Source: Paulinella micropora
Lineage: Eukaryota; Cercozoa; Imbricatea; Euglyphida; Paulinellidae
Direction of reading: 5' to 3'
NCBI GenBank assembly: GCA_019918135.1
Contig: WBZZ01001088.1
Coordinates: forward strand, 247,501-311,500
Length of the DNA: 64,000 nucleotides
Below, piece by piece: positions 39,247 through 48,946 of this stretch. Both the position numbers and the translations under genes were made by a program. How positions within the stretch are numbered: the first letter of the stretch is position 1; the number at the start of each line of letters is the position of its first letter. Under the pieces are notes generated by a model. It was not told where the DNA came from. It did no database searches and saw only the letters and a list, made by a program, of their open reading frames with translations.

Positions 39247-40911
39247 TTATTTCCAGTAAACGTACAGGCGGGGCATGGCCCGGAAAAAGAGCTCGTTCAT
39301 GACTGTTTTGTCGAAATCCCGGCCGCCCACTAGGGTCAGAGTCTGCAGGGAGGGGAGTTCCGTTAGGTAGGCCGCAGGAATTTCCCTGCAGGGACAAGCC
39401 TGCAAGGTTAGTTCGCGCAGTTGAATTTCTTGCAAGGCATTCACTATCGAGAGCAGGCCTCCATTGTCCAGCTCCGCACAACTGTCGAAGGTAAGCCGCT
39501 GCAAGTTGGGGGGCAGGACGGGCAGGTCGTCAGTGAGGCCCTGGCATTGGTAGAAGGTCAGCTCTGTCAGGACCTGCAGGTGCCGCCAGTTCTGGCGCGG
39601 AAGGTCTTCGCTGAAGTCCCAGCCACTGAGGTGCAGCTTTTCTACTGCACAGCTCAGAGTTCCTAAATAGTCCGTAGTCTCCTCGCCCAGGCTGAGCTCC
39701 TTCAGGCCGCGGGGCAGCGCGGCCAGACCCTCATCGCTGATGGCACACAAGTTGAGGCTAAGGCTCTGTAGGCCCGCTGGCAGCCGGGCAAGGTCCGCGC
39801 CTGTGACCGTCTCGCAGTTGTCGATTGACAGCCTGCGCAGCACTCGGCGGAGTGGCGCGCAGCGTAGCAACTCCTGCAGAAATCGGGCGCTATTATCTCC
39901 GCGGAATGAGACCCCCAAATGTTCTAGTAGCGGGAGGGTCGACAGAGGCTGGAAATCGATTGTTTCGCCCACCAGGTCGCCGCGTAGGTCAAGGTAAGAC
40001 AAGTTGCGACAGTTGGCCAGACAGTTCAGGCCTTGGTTTTCGATGGAGGACCAGAAACCCAGCTCGAATGTTCTGAGCTTGGCGGCCAGGGGCGCCAGAC
40101 CCGCGAGTTTTTGTACGTGCCAGTCATGTATGCGGTCCACTCTTAGTTCTTCGACCGCGGGCAGTGTTGCTAGTTCCTGCAGCCAGTCACGATCACCCTG
40201 GAATTCGTAACGCACCTCGAGCCGCCTGAGGTCGGCGAGGCCTTCCAGTGCCTGGAAGGGGCTTGTGCTGAACTGGGCAGGCCTTGCCTTCCGGTTAGAT
40301 ACTGGATCAAAGTGACACTGGGAAGAAAGGACGCTGAAGCCCTGTAGTGAACGACACTCGGCGAGGGCAGCGCGCGTTTGGGCTTCGTTCAGAAAAAACG
40401 ACGTTTCCAGTTGCAGGAGCGCACGTGGCCTTTGCAGGGCCGCCAACGCCGCCGGCAGAACATTGCCGTCCTTGTAGCCGTAGCCCAGCAGGCGCAAACT
40501 GCGGACAGCCGCCGGCGCGCCTACCAACCCTATTAAATCTCCGTTTCGTACGGTGAGTTCGTCCACCGCAATTCCGCGCAAGAGCTGGCAGCCCGTGCTG
40601 TCGCTACCCGAGACACAGCGCAGGCCTGACCTGGCGGCCTCGCCACGGTACAAGGCCAGCAATCGTCGGTGGTGCCGCCGGTTCAGATCCAGCTCGGGCT
40701 GCCGGAAACCGTCCCAGAAACCAGTGGCGCCCGTGACCAGCCGGTTGAGCTGGCGGTTGACCGAGGCCAGCACGGCCACGTCTGGAATTTGCAGACATTC
40801 GCGCACGTATTTCCAGACGTCGTCGGGCACGTCGAGCAACGATATACCAAGGGGCCGAAACGCAGCGGGCACGGTGCGCCGGCGCTTGTCTGGCCGGCCA
40901 TTGGTAGACAT
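39247..40911 (-). CDS. F-box and leucine-rich-repeat protein
   Basis: ATG 40911 (MSTNGRPDKRRRTVPAAF) gives 554 aa with a basic nuclear-like patch, an F-box at about residues 24-58 (LLDVPDDVWKYVRECL, VAVLASVNRQLNRLV), and about 14 LRRs (LRRLEVRYEFQGDRDWL, LSYLDLRGDLVGETIDF, LKELSLGEETTDYLG). The TAA stop lies inside an AATAAA motif on the minus strand near 39247-39252. It faces the 41321 gene head to head across a 409-base gap, which may hold a shared promoter. SCF adaptor role inferred. Confidence 0.92.
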   Translation of the reverse strand: MSTNGRPDKRRRTVPAAFRPLGISLLDVPDDVWKYVRECLQIPDVAVLASVNRQLNRLVTGATGFWDGFRQPELDLNRRHHRRLLALYRGEAARSGLRCVSGSDSTGCQLLRGIAVDELTVRNGDLIGLVGAPAAVRSLRLLGYGYKDGNVLPAALAALQRPRALLQLETSFFLNEAQTRAALAECRSLQGFSVLSSQCHFDPVSNRKARPAQFSTSPFQALEGLADLRRLEVRYEFQGDRDWLQELATLPAVEELRVDRIHDWHVQKLAGLAPLAAKLRTFELGFWSSIENQGLNCLANCRNLSYLDLRGDLVGETIDFQPLSTLPLLEHLGVSFRGDNSARFLQELLRCAPLRRVLRRLSIDNCETVTGADLARLPAGLQSLSLNLCAISDEGLAALPRGLKELSLGEETTDYLGTLSCAVEKLHLSGWDFSEDLPRQNWRHLQVLTELTFYQCQGLTDDLPVLPPNLQRLTFDSCAELDNGGLLSIVNALQEIQLRELTLQACPCREIPAAYLTELPSLQTLTLVGGRDFDKTVMNELFFRAMPRLYVYWK

Positions 40912-41320
40912 TTGCTTGGGCTGGTGATTTCTTATTTATTTTATTTCTGGTGCACAAAAAAGCCGTCCTAAGGCCAATGAGAGAAAAAAAAAAACGAAAC
41001 CAGCCAAGCTGGCCAACGGCGAGTGGAAAGAGGCGGGGGCGTGGAAAAAGAACGAGGGTTTGTTGGGGCAGCACGGGTCCAGAAAAAAAAAGGACAGTAG
41101 CTATATTAGAAGCAGACCTCCCGCTTTCTCCCCCTTCCAACCTAAAAAAACAAGAAAGGTCTAGCCCTCTCCCAACCTTAAAAAAAGTAAAGGAACAAAA
41201 CAACGAGAACAAATTTCTCTCTAACCCCCGCACCCACCCCAGGAGGAGCGCGGCCTTTGATTTTGGTGCCCCTCCCCCCCCCCCCTTTTTTCTGTTGAGT
41301 GCGTGGCCGCCGACTTTCAC
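40912..41320. other. Divergent intergenic region
   Basis: Between two head-to-head LRR genes. It contains A-runs, C-runs and TTATTTATTTTATTT near 40930, possibly part of a bidirectional promoter. No gene. Confidence 0.45.
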
Positions 41321-43045
41321 ATGCACCGCGGGCCAAGCAACAGACACACGGGGACCAGCAAACGACAGCGAACCTCCGAGCCACAAGTTAAGGCGCCGGA
41401 ACTTTTTCTCAAGCTCGTAGAGATACCAGAGCTCCTGGAACTCCTTGTTGGGTTAAGGGACAACAGCGCACGGTGGGCCTTGGGGTTGCTGAGCCGTACC
41501 AGCCAGCGCGTTCAGGCGGCGGTGCGAAATCTGCAGTTTGTCTATGACCTGCTGTTAGCCAGGGAAGAACCCGTCCTTTACGGCCGGGGCAGCTGGCAGC
41601 CCGTCCTGCCCCCGCTGGCCTTGAGCAGCGCTGGTTCTCTGCAGGATTTGTGCTTGCGCCGGGTTGGCGTGCGGCGGGACTGCGCGGGCCTGCTGGCGCA
41701 CCTGCGGGGCGTCGAAAAGCTCACGATCTACGATGCGGTCAACGCGGGCCCCCTCCGGTCGTGCCAGTTACGGCAGGCACAATTTTTACGAGAGTTGCGG
41801 TGCAGTTCCGCTGATCTGGTCTCGCTTAGGAGTTCGCGGGGTCTGGGGCAGGCGCTCCGCGTTTTGTACGTGACCAGCGGTTTCGATACGGGGTCTGGCC
41901 GTTACAATCCCGTCGTGGCCTTGCAAGGCAGCGACCCCGAAGGGGCCGTGCCCTTGTGCGCGTGGGCTCCACACCTAGCAGAGTTGACGTTGGACTTCGC
42001 GGGTTCCCCCAGTCTGTTGCCTAACCTGCTAGTAACCAAGCTGCTGGCGGGCTCTAACCTGCGCGAGCTCAGCCTGCTTGGCGGATTCCAGTTGTGGGGC
42101 GGTACCCTGGCCTTGCCCGCGAGCGTAGACTCGCTCGTGCTGGAGAGCCGATCGCCCATCACCGACGTTGGTTTCTGGGACCACCTGCCCGGGTTGCGAC
42201 ATTTGGCCCTACACGTCAACGACAACCGCCAGTACGACTGGAGTTGGCCACGAGCGGCTGATTTCGCTGAACGCCTGGAGAGCCTGCGCCTGCCCTGCGC
42301 GCCGAGCACCGAACTGCCCGCGAACTGGCCGAACCTGCGGGCCCTGGGTCTAGCGCGCCTCGCGCCCACAAGCCTCGCCTGGCTAGAGAGTTTCTCCGCG
42401 CCCAAACTAACGACGCTGGAACTTAGCATGGTCGGCCCGGACCAACTGCCCGCGATCCTGCCGCTAATCTCGAACCTCACAGAACTGGAGTTAGAGTTTT
42501 GTGACAACCCCCTTTTTCTCGAGTCAGCGACCCGGCTCCGCAGGCTAAAACTAAAGTTCTGCCAATTCGGGACCAAGCTAACGCTGCCGCCGACGCTAGA
42601 GGAGCTGTCCCTGAAATACTGCTCTTTCGGCGAGCACGCCCCGATGGTTGTCAACGGTCCCCAGCTACGGCGGCTAGAGGTCAGGCGATGTCGCGGCTTC
42701 ACTGTCGGCCCGGGAGTGTTGCTATTGTCGTCGTCCCCACGGACCGACGACGCCTGGGGCCAGCTGGGCCGGCTGGCGATCGCCGGCCTAACCGCTCTGG
42801 TAGTAGAGCAGGAGAGCGTGCTGCAGTGGCCACAAGTGGCTAGCGTGCTGGCCAACGCGCACGGGCTGCGCGAACTAACGATCACCGGGGCTGGCCCGGA
42901 CGGCCAGCGTTGGTGGCCCGAGTTTCTCGCGCGGTTACAGCAACTCCGGTTCTTGAGCCTGCCCCACGGCCTGTTGGCCAGCCCCGGCGCGCTGTCCACG
43001 CTGCGGACCCTGTTGCCGCACTGCGCGGAGTTGGTGCTGACGTAA
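41321..43045 (+). CDS. Leucine-rich-repeat protein with a degenerate F-box
   Basis: I start at ATG 41321 (MHRGPSNRHTGTSKRQRT); a GTG six codons upstream is open but weaker. Residues about 20-60 are F-box-like but lack the usual proline (FLKLVEIPELLELLVGL, RWALGLLSRTSQRVQAA). About 15 LRRs follow (LAELTLDFAGSPSLLPNL, LTELELEFCDNPLFLES, LEELSLKYCSFGEHA). AATAAA occurs near 43130. It belongs to the SCF-adaptor-like family but may have lost or changed Skp1 binding. Confidence 0.87.
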   Translation: MHRGPSNRHTGTSKRQRTSEPQVKAPELFLKLVEIPELLELLVGLRDNSARWALGLLSRTSQRVQAAVRNLQFVYDLLLAREEPVLYGRGSWQPVLPPLALSSAGSLQDLCLRRVGVRRDCAGLLAHLRGVEKLTIYDAVNAGPLRSCQLRQAQFLRELRCSSADLVSLRSSRGLGQALRVLYVTSGFDTGSGRYNPVVALQGSDPEGAVPLCAWAPHLAELTLDFAGSPSLLPNLLVTKLLAGSNLRELSLLGGFQLWGGTLALPASVDSLVLESRSPITDVGFWDHLPGLRHLALHVNDNRQYDWSWPRAADFAERLESLRLPCAPSTELPANWPNLRALGLARLAPTSLAWLESFSAPKLTTLELSMVGPDQLPAILPLISNLTELELEFCDNPLFLESATRLRRLKLKFCQFGTKLTLPPTLEELSLKYCSFGEHAPMVVNGPQLRRLEVRRCRGFTVGPGVLLLSSSPRTDDAWGQLGRLAIAGLTALVVEQESVLQWPQVASVLANAHGLRELTITGAGPDGQRWWPEFLARLQQLRFLSLPHGLLASPGALSTLRTLLPHCAELVLT

Positions 43046-43219
43046 ACACAAAAAAAAGATATTTGTGCCGCTTCTTCAGCTCTCTAGTTTGTACCGCCAA
43101 AAAAAAAAGACTGGCAGGGAAGATTTTTTTAATAAAACTCTATAAAATTCAAGGGTTCCGTTCGGCTTGGACAAACCAGTGAAGAGCACACACCTTTGTG
43201 CAAGTGGCAAAGCCACCCA

Positions 43220-44446
43220 TTAAAGGACCAATCGGTGGCACTGGCGAATAGCTACGGCCCTGAGCGGCACAACGACGAACACAAACACCGCCACAGAAAG
43301 CCAGAACAGCCATTTCGACCATCGCCGGAAAATAAACCACGGGCTGGGCCAGTACCTTCGGCGCCAGTCCAAAACAAACTTGATCTCTTTCTCCGCAAAT
43401 GTTCGTGCTGTTGCGGCAACCTCATTAGGCAACTGTGCTTCAGAAGGTAGATCTCTATCATCTGGTATGATTTTTTCGTGTGCTCGTATGTTTCGTATTC
43501 TCGTAACGAAATTATCGGCTATCCTTGTTTGATGTTCAGCAGAGGCGAGGCTTGACTTGTAGATGTTTTCGTGCTGTAATTTCCGTACGAGGAGTAGCAG
43601 GAGTTCGAAAGCACCGAAAATAGCGTCTGCGTCTTTTCGGTGTACTGGTGCAAGGTTAGATGCGAACGACTTTTTTATAGCCTTCTGTCGATTGCTCACT
43701 TTCTCATAAGATAACTCATGGTCTCCTTTCGTAATTTTGATTGCGGAAAGCTGTAATTCTTCATACTCGCGTAATGCTGCTGCAAAGTTATATACAGCCG
43801 GAGGTGCTTGCCATAAAGGTGCCTCCTCCTCAGGTACGAAACGCAATTCTGACACAAACTTGATCCTTCTGTTCTTCATTTGCGCGAACAGCAGTTCTTT
43901 CTTTCTGTTTTTATGGACACAGCCCACGCGCCAACCAGCGCCGGCCACGAGAATCAAAGACAGGAACACCCATTGCAGGACTACAGAACGCCGGTCGAGT
44001 GGCACGCGATGACACCCCATCTTGACCGCGACGAAAGCCTTCTCGCAGAGGCCGCCCGGCGCACATCGGATGGTGATATTCACTTGGTCGTACGACTGCT
44101 GCACGTGCCGGAACATGTTGTGACGACGAGTGCCCAGCCAAACCGACAGCCCTGCTTTGCCGAGCTGTTCGGTGACTTGTTCGGTGTGCACGACCCTGTG
44201 GCTCTGGGTGTCGATGAAGTGCGCAAACATCTGCACGTAGTCCTTCCGGCCCGTACAAGAACCGTACTCTAGCCGGTGCGGCACGAGGAGGCTGTGCGGC
44301 CTGCGCGCACTAGCAGAATATACAACAACCTCTGTGCTCAGGACGTCGGAAAACACCTGGTAATGATTAAAATCTGGACGGCATCCCCGCACCACGCCCA
44401 CGAGCAGTACCAGTAAGATAGTAACGTGCGTGTGGCCAGAGTTCAT
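43220..44446 (-). CDS. 408-aa membrane protein with signal peptide and two TM segments
   Basis: ATG 44446 (MNSGHTHVTILLVLLVGVVRG) opens a signal peptide. An ectodomain of about 130 residues with several Cys (YGSCTGRKDY, IRCAPGGLC) and an NIT sequon precedes a TM (VVLQWVFLSLILVAGAGW). A long, charged middle domain (about 190 residues, many Lys, Arg, Glu) follows, with a second TM at the C-terminus (KWLFWLSVAVFVFVVVPL). Codon use is less GC-rich than in neighbours, which could mean a different origin. The lumenal or cytosolic placement of the middle domain is uncertain. Function unknown; it starts the glycan island. Confidence 0.75.
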   Translation of the reverse strand: MNSGHTHVTILLVLLVGVVRGCRPDFNHYQVFSDVLSTEVVVYSASARRPHSLLVPHRLEYGSCTGRKDYVQMFAHFIDTQSHRVVHTEQVTEQLGKAGLSVWLGTRRHNMFRHVQQSYDQVNITIRCAPGGLCEKAFVAVKMGCHRVPLDRRSVVLQWVFLSLILVAGAGWRVGCVHKNRKKELLFAQMKNRRIKFVSELRFVPEEEAPLWQAPPAVYNFAAALREYEELQLSAIKITKGDHELSYEKVSNRQKAIKKSFASNLAPVHRKDADAIFGAFELLLLLVRKLQHENIYKSSLASAEHQTRIADNFVTRIRNIRAHEKIIPDDRDLPSEAQLPNEVAATARTFAEKEIKFVLDWRRRYWPSPWFIFRRWSKWLFWLSVAVFVFVVVPLRAVAIRQCHRLVL

Positions 44447-44791
44447 CTTGTTTGGTTTAAGTCTTTCTGCTTGATAGTTTTAAAACCAGAAAAAAACTTT
44501 TCAAAATCGGGGTCCCCTAACCGTAATCTCGCCCTTTTTTGTGTTCACTGCCGATTTTTTTTTTCTTTTGCCTTTAAGATCGTCAAACGTAGCAAAAAAA
44601 ACAAAGACTTCTTTAGAGGTTTTTTTCTGCGAGAAAACGAACAAGGCAAGCAGGAGGGGAAGGAAGTAGAGAGGAAGAAAGAAATAGCGCAGGCTAGGCG
44701 CTCCTTCCCTCCTTTCCTCCCCCATTTTCTTCGGTGCTAGTTTCTTTTTTTCTTGGGTTGTGCTGTAAAAAAAAGGAGCTAAATTTATTTT
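44447..44791. other. Intergenic, no gene seen
   Basis: Lys/Phe/Arg-rich frames over A/T and purine runs; no coding signal. Confidence 0.5.
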
Positions 44792-45856
44792 TCATTGTTG
44801 CTGCGTGCAGAGCAGGCCGAAGGCCGCCAAGATCTCACGGCGTTGTTCCATGGTCTTGCCGGGCAAATGTAAGATAAACGGCGCGGGTTCATCCGCTGTT
44901 GCCCAGGACCGCTGCAGCAAGGACGCGTTTTCTTCTGGCACGAGCCACGTCGACTCGCGCACAAAACCACTGTGTTTTCGGTAGTAGCGCGCCACGCTGA
45001 GCTGATCGGCGACGTGGCTACCGAAGGCTACAAACGAGTGGTACATCTCTAAAATTGCAGCGTGTGCCACTAACGAGTTCTGCACGAGCCACACGCCGTT
45101 GTTGAGGCCGTAGCGCTTGTGCGACGCCGCGAGCGCAAAAACCCGATTGTCCGTAGCGTTAGGCCCGATGACTTCTCGCAGCCTGGCTACCTGTGCTTGT
45201 AAGCTGCGGTTTTGGTCCACAAACAACGCGTCGCCGTCGAGCCAGAAGAAATACCTCGGAGTTGGCAGACGTGCGCGAAGCAGCTGCTCTAGGTACTGCA
45301 GTTTGCGGAAGCGCGCCGCTTGCGGGTACATCCACCAATGAAGTGGGAGGGCGTCCTCCGGTGCGTAGTGCCGCTCGTCTAACAGCAAATAACTGTGCCG
45401 GGCACAGTAGTCGCGCTTTGGCCGGCTGAAGGAACAATTGGCCCAGTCGTAGCCGCCCCAGCCGGCGTGCATAGTGACAACGGCAAATTCAGACTGCAGA
45501 AAGGCGCTCGAGCGCAGCCTGGCGCGAACGCCGGGTGTTTGATGGTTGGACAATTGTCGAGAAATCCGATAATCGGTGATCGAGATGTGCAGGGCTGCCA
45601 GCAGCACCAGGGCTGTCAGGGCTGTGGTGACATACACTATGAAAGAGCTCAGCCGACCGGCGTCGCGGACCGTCGCTGCTGGACGGGAGGTCAGTAAGCA
45701 CTTTTTTTCCGTCGCTGACGCACCGGCCAACTAAAAAAAGTCATATTGTTTTGATACACCCTTTTGTTTGGGACATAACCAAGCGAAAAAAAAAGAACAG
45801 ACCTCATAGTCGTCGTCTTCGTCCGCGATCGTCTTCGTCTGCGGAAGGCGTTGCAT
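44792..45856 (-). CDS. GT34-like glycosyltransferase, type II membrane protein, two exons
   Basis: Exon 1 (45856-45803) encodes MQRLPQTKTIADEDDDYE; a 72-nt GT-AG intron (45731-45802, acceptor TTTTTTTAG) joins it in phase to exon 2 (45730-44792), which has no ATG of its own. The product has a short acidic cytosolic tail, a TM anchor (SSFIVYVTTALTALVLLAAL) and a lumenal catalytic domain: FAVVTMHAGWGGYDWANCS, WWMYPQAARF, FFWLDGDALFVDQ (DxD) and NNGVWLVQNS. This matches the GMA12/MNN10 and plant xylosyltransferase family (GT34), which use a nucleotide sugar and a metal bound by DxD in the Golgi. It resembles the gene at 47551. Confidence 0.88.
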
Positions 45857-46176
45857 TTTTTTGGGGCTAAGAAATTAGCAAAGAGGAAAAGCTTCTTTTT
45901 TCTTCGTGCGTTCCCAAGAAAAAGACTGGCTAAACCCAGAGAAAAAAAAGTTAAGAAGTACAAAGGTAGGAAAGGTGGAGAGAGGAAGAAGAAAAAAAAA
46001 GGTTGTGACCTTACCCTCTCTCCCTCCCTCCCCCCCTTTTCTCTCCGCGCTACCAGCTGGAAATAGCTTTTTGGAGAAAAGAGGAAGAAGAGGGGGGGAG
46101 GAGAGATTACTTGGACAACACACGGTCGCGATAAATTATCCAAGAAATACTAGCGAGCCGAGATTTTTGCGGTCAA
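45857..46176. other. Intergenic, no gene seen
   Basis: Purine and pyrimidine runs; frames are low-complexity. Confidence 0.5.
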
Positions 46177-46945
46177 CGGTGCCAAGCCATTGAGGTACCA
46201 TTGAGCACTCAATGGTGTCGGCCAAAAACTTGGGCAAGGTTTGGCCCCTCCCCCTCGTTTCTCTCTGCTAGCTTACTCACGAACTGTGGTGCATCTTTTC
46301 ACCCAAGGTTACACCTCATCTGTGTTTATGGAGTTTGTGAATTCTGAGCGAGATTTGCGTGTGTGTTCGTGAGTATTCATGGGTGTTTGGTGTGTGTATT
46401 CGTGTGTGTTGGGGTGTTCATAGGTGTTGGTGTGTGTATTTGTGTGTGTTCATGGGTGTTTATGGGTATTGGTGTGTATTTGTGTGTGTTCATGGGTGTT
46501 TATGAGTGTTCATGTGTATTTGTGTGTGTTCGTGGGTATTTGTGTGTGATCATGGGTGTTCATGGGTGTTCGTGGGTGTTTATGTGTATTTGTGTGTGTG
46601 TTCATGGGTGTTCACGGGGTGTTGGTGTGTATTCATGGGTGTTCGTGGGTGCTCGTGTGTATTTGTGTGTGTTCACGGGTGTTGGTGTATGTATTCGTGT
46701 GTATTCACGGGTATCCATAGGCAGTAGTGTGTATTTGTGTGTGTTCATGGGTATCCATAGGCAGTAGTGTGTATTTGTGTGTGTTCATGGGTGTATCGTC
46801 GTGTGTGTGTTCGTGAGTGTATCGTCGTGTGTGTATTCACGGGTATCCATAGGTAGTAGTGTGTATTTGTGTGTGTTCATGAGTGTATCGTCGTGTGTGT
46901 ATAGATGGTTTGTGTGTATTTGTCTATGTGTGAGAGAGTTTGCAT
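46177..46945. repeat. Palindrome and GT-rich minisatellite (origin candidate B)
   Basis: ACCATTGAG (46197-46205) and CTCAATGGT (46208-46216) form a perfect 9-bp inverted repeat with a 2-base gap. CCATTGAGG lies just before it and a pyrimidine block (GGCCCCTCCCCCTCG) just after. From about 46350 to 46945 follow many units of CATGGGTGTT, GTGTGTATTTGTGTGTG and GGTATCCATAGGCAGTAG. The arrangement parallels the locus at 20.8-21.6 kb. Open frames here are repetitive Val/Cys/Phe. Confidence 0.8.
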
Positions 46946-47041
46946 GTGTGTCTGTGCGTAATGTGCCTTGAAGAAATCCTTTGCAAATTCAAGGAGAAAA
47001 GACGGCCTGTCAACTCCAAGAAACATTTCAACAGATTTGTG

Positions 47042-47333
47042 ATGTCTACGCAAGAACAGGTTTTCTACTCTCATCGCAAACACCTTGGACTGTTCTGTCA
47101 TTATATTTTGTACACAAAATCTGTGTGCTTTGGCTTTGGTTTAGTCAGGAACGTCGTCAGTAAAAAGCCCGGGCGAGGAGGAAGAAGAGCTGCTCTCGTT
47201 TATGTCAGAACTCGTGTTAGTGAAGACACGGCCCTCCCTGCCCATCTGCAGGCAGAGCGGTTGCTGCGCACAAGCACTGGACGACAATCTCTATTGTGCG
47301 ATCCATGAGCCTAGCTGGTATGACAAAGCCTAG
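47042..47333 (+). CDS. Small spliced cysteine-cluster protein, about 68 aa
   Basis: Exon 1 (47042-47059) encodes MSTQEQ; a GT-AG intron of 85 nt (47060-47144, donor CAG/GTTTTC, acceptor GGTTTAG) joins it in phase to exon 2 (to 47333). Exon 2 has an acidic run (GEEEEELLSF), then LPICRQSGCCAQALDDNLYC and AIHEPSWYDKA. The C-x4-CC, spacer, Y-C-x2-H pattern resembles one EsV-1-7-like cysteine unit and, more loosely, the repeats of the protein at 25217. Family uncertain. Confidence 0.55.
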
Positions 47334-47550
47334 TACTAATAGCACAGGCGGAGATTCGTTGCTCAAAAAGTTATGATGATTAAAAAAAATAGATTTACTA
47401 CTAAAAAAGTACTTTTTTTTAATAAATTAGTGCTGGAAGTTCACAGCTTCCAAACAGAAGGACAAAAACTCTCTAAAAAAAGGATCACGCCAAAAAAAAC
47501 AAAACCACTTTAATTTCTTAGACAATTTTTCAAGCGGCAAGTCGCTAACT

Positions 47551-48450
47551 CTAGTAGCACAGGAGGCTATTAGCGCCGAGCCTGTCGCGACGTTCGTCCA
47601 TGGTCCGACCCGGCATGTGATAGATCCAGTCGGAGGGCCCACCCTGCAAAAGCTCGATGGCCTGCCTGGGCAGGACCCAGACGCTGTGGCGCTGAAAGTC
47701 CGGGTGTGCTACTAAGAAATCGCGCAGGCTTAGCTGGTCGGCTACGTGGTGGAATGGCAGGACCGTTTGGTCGTAGATGTGCAGCATGATCGCGTGCGCC
47801 TGTGGCGTGTTGCGCACGAACCAGACCCCATTGTTGATCTTGTAGCGGCGCCTTTTTTCTGCCGCTAACACGAAGATCGGCTCCGCGTCTGCGCGCGCGT
47901 TCACCACCCCGCGGACCTGCTCGAAGCGTTCCTCGATCCTAACGGACTGATTGACAAAGACCGTGTCTCCGTCTACCCATAAGAAGTACTGGTAGGGCAG
48001 CGATGCGCGCAACAGCCATTCTAAATACCGCAGCTTGTCAAAACGCGCTGCGTAGGGGTACATCCACCAACGCAACGGAATCAGCTCCTCGGGTCGGAAA
48101 CACCTGTCGTCGAATAGGTCGTACTTCTGCAGGTCGCAGTAGCGTCGCTTAGGTTCTTGCAAGCTGCAGCGTGCCCACGGAATGGCCCCCCAGCCCAAAT
48201 GCAGCGTCACCACCGCAAAAGAAAAGTTTGTGCCCGTCTGGTTGTGTTGTCGGTAGCAGCTCCGCCAAGCCTCGTGGCCCGACGCCACTGGCTCGTAGAC
48301 CGTTGGGCCAGCCGTCGGTGGGTGGCTCAGCCCGAACCAACCGGTCACCACCACCAGCAAGAACAGGAAGAAGAAGTGTACCGGCGTGAGACGTGCGGGC
48401 CGGGCACGCCTGTTCAACCCTCCGGGGCACGATGACGGGGTAGCAAGCAT
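47551..48450 (-). CDS. GT34-like glycosyltransferase, type II membrane protein
   Basis: ATG 48450 (MLATPSSCPGGLNRRARP) gives 299 aa with a TM anchor at about residues 22-40 (VHFFFLFLLVVVTGWFGL). The lumenal domain has FAVVTLHLGWGAIPWARCS, RRYCDLQKYDLFDD, WWMYPYAARFDKLRYLEW, FLWVDGDTVFVNQ (DxD) and NNGVWFVRNT, closely matching the gene at 44792 and GT34. The two are paralogues in the same island, each with an intact DxD, so they may transfer sugars in sequence. The upstream poly-A tract is AT-rich and could be a promoter. Confidence 0.9.
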   Translation of the reverse strand: MLATPSSCPGGLNRRARPARLTPVHFFFLFLLVVVTGWFGLSHPPTAGPTVYEPVASGHEAWRSCYRQHNQTGTNFSFAVVTLHLGWGAIPWARCSLQEPKRRYCDLQKYDLFDDRCFRPEELIPLRWWMYPYAARFDKLRYLEWLLRASLPYQYFLWVDGDTVFVNQSVRIEERFEQVRGVVNARADAEPIFVLAAEKRRRYKINNGVWFVRNTPQAHAIMLHIYDQTVLPFHHVADQLSLRDFLVAHPDFQRHSVWVLPRQAIELLQGGPSDWIYHMPGRTMDERRDRLGANSLLCY

Positions 48451-48946
48451 GATTTTTTTTTGTTGGACTTGCTTCACGCCACAAACGGCAGAAGAGAGCG
48501 AGGGGGAGAGGAGGGGAGAGGAGGTAGGTGGACGGCCCTCCCCCTCCTCTCTCGGGAGGACACCGCGCCGAGCCTCTGTGTATTTTGGGGCGTGTGGTAC
48601 TGCGAAAAGGGGGGAGAGGAGGGGGGGGGGAGCCGTGACCTAAAAACAAAGAATTCCTTTTCTCCCTCCCGTTGGTTTGTCGTACCCTTTCTTTTTCTGT
48701 CTCCACAGAAAAAATATTCCTGTGGCAAAGATAACTGGGGGGATCGAGCCGAAGGCAGTGCGTACCGCAATTTGCGGTTGAACTGCGGGGAGGTGTCATC
48801 ACCAAAGCTGTCGGAAACAAAACAGGAGGGAGGAGGGACACAGCTAATTCTTGTTTGCTTGGGTCTTTTTTTTTCTCATTTCTTTCTTTTGCTTCTCATA
48901 GTTGTTGGTTGGATTGGCCGCCAAAGCTTCCTTTCCTTTCAGACGA
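48451..48946. other. Divergent gap between two glycosyltransferase genes
   Basis: Low-complexity DNA between a minus-strand and a plus-strand gene, so a shared regulatory region is possible. No gene seen. Confidence 0.5.

Noticed and set aside
46363-46767. Val/Cys-rich frame
   Set aside because: Translation of the GT minisatellite.
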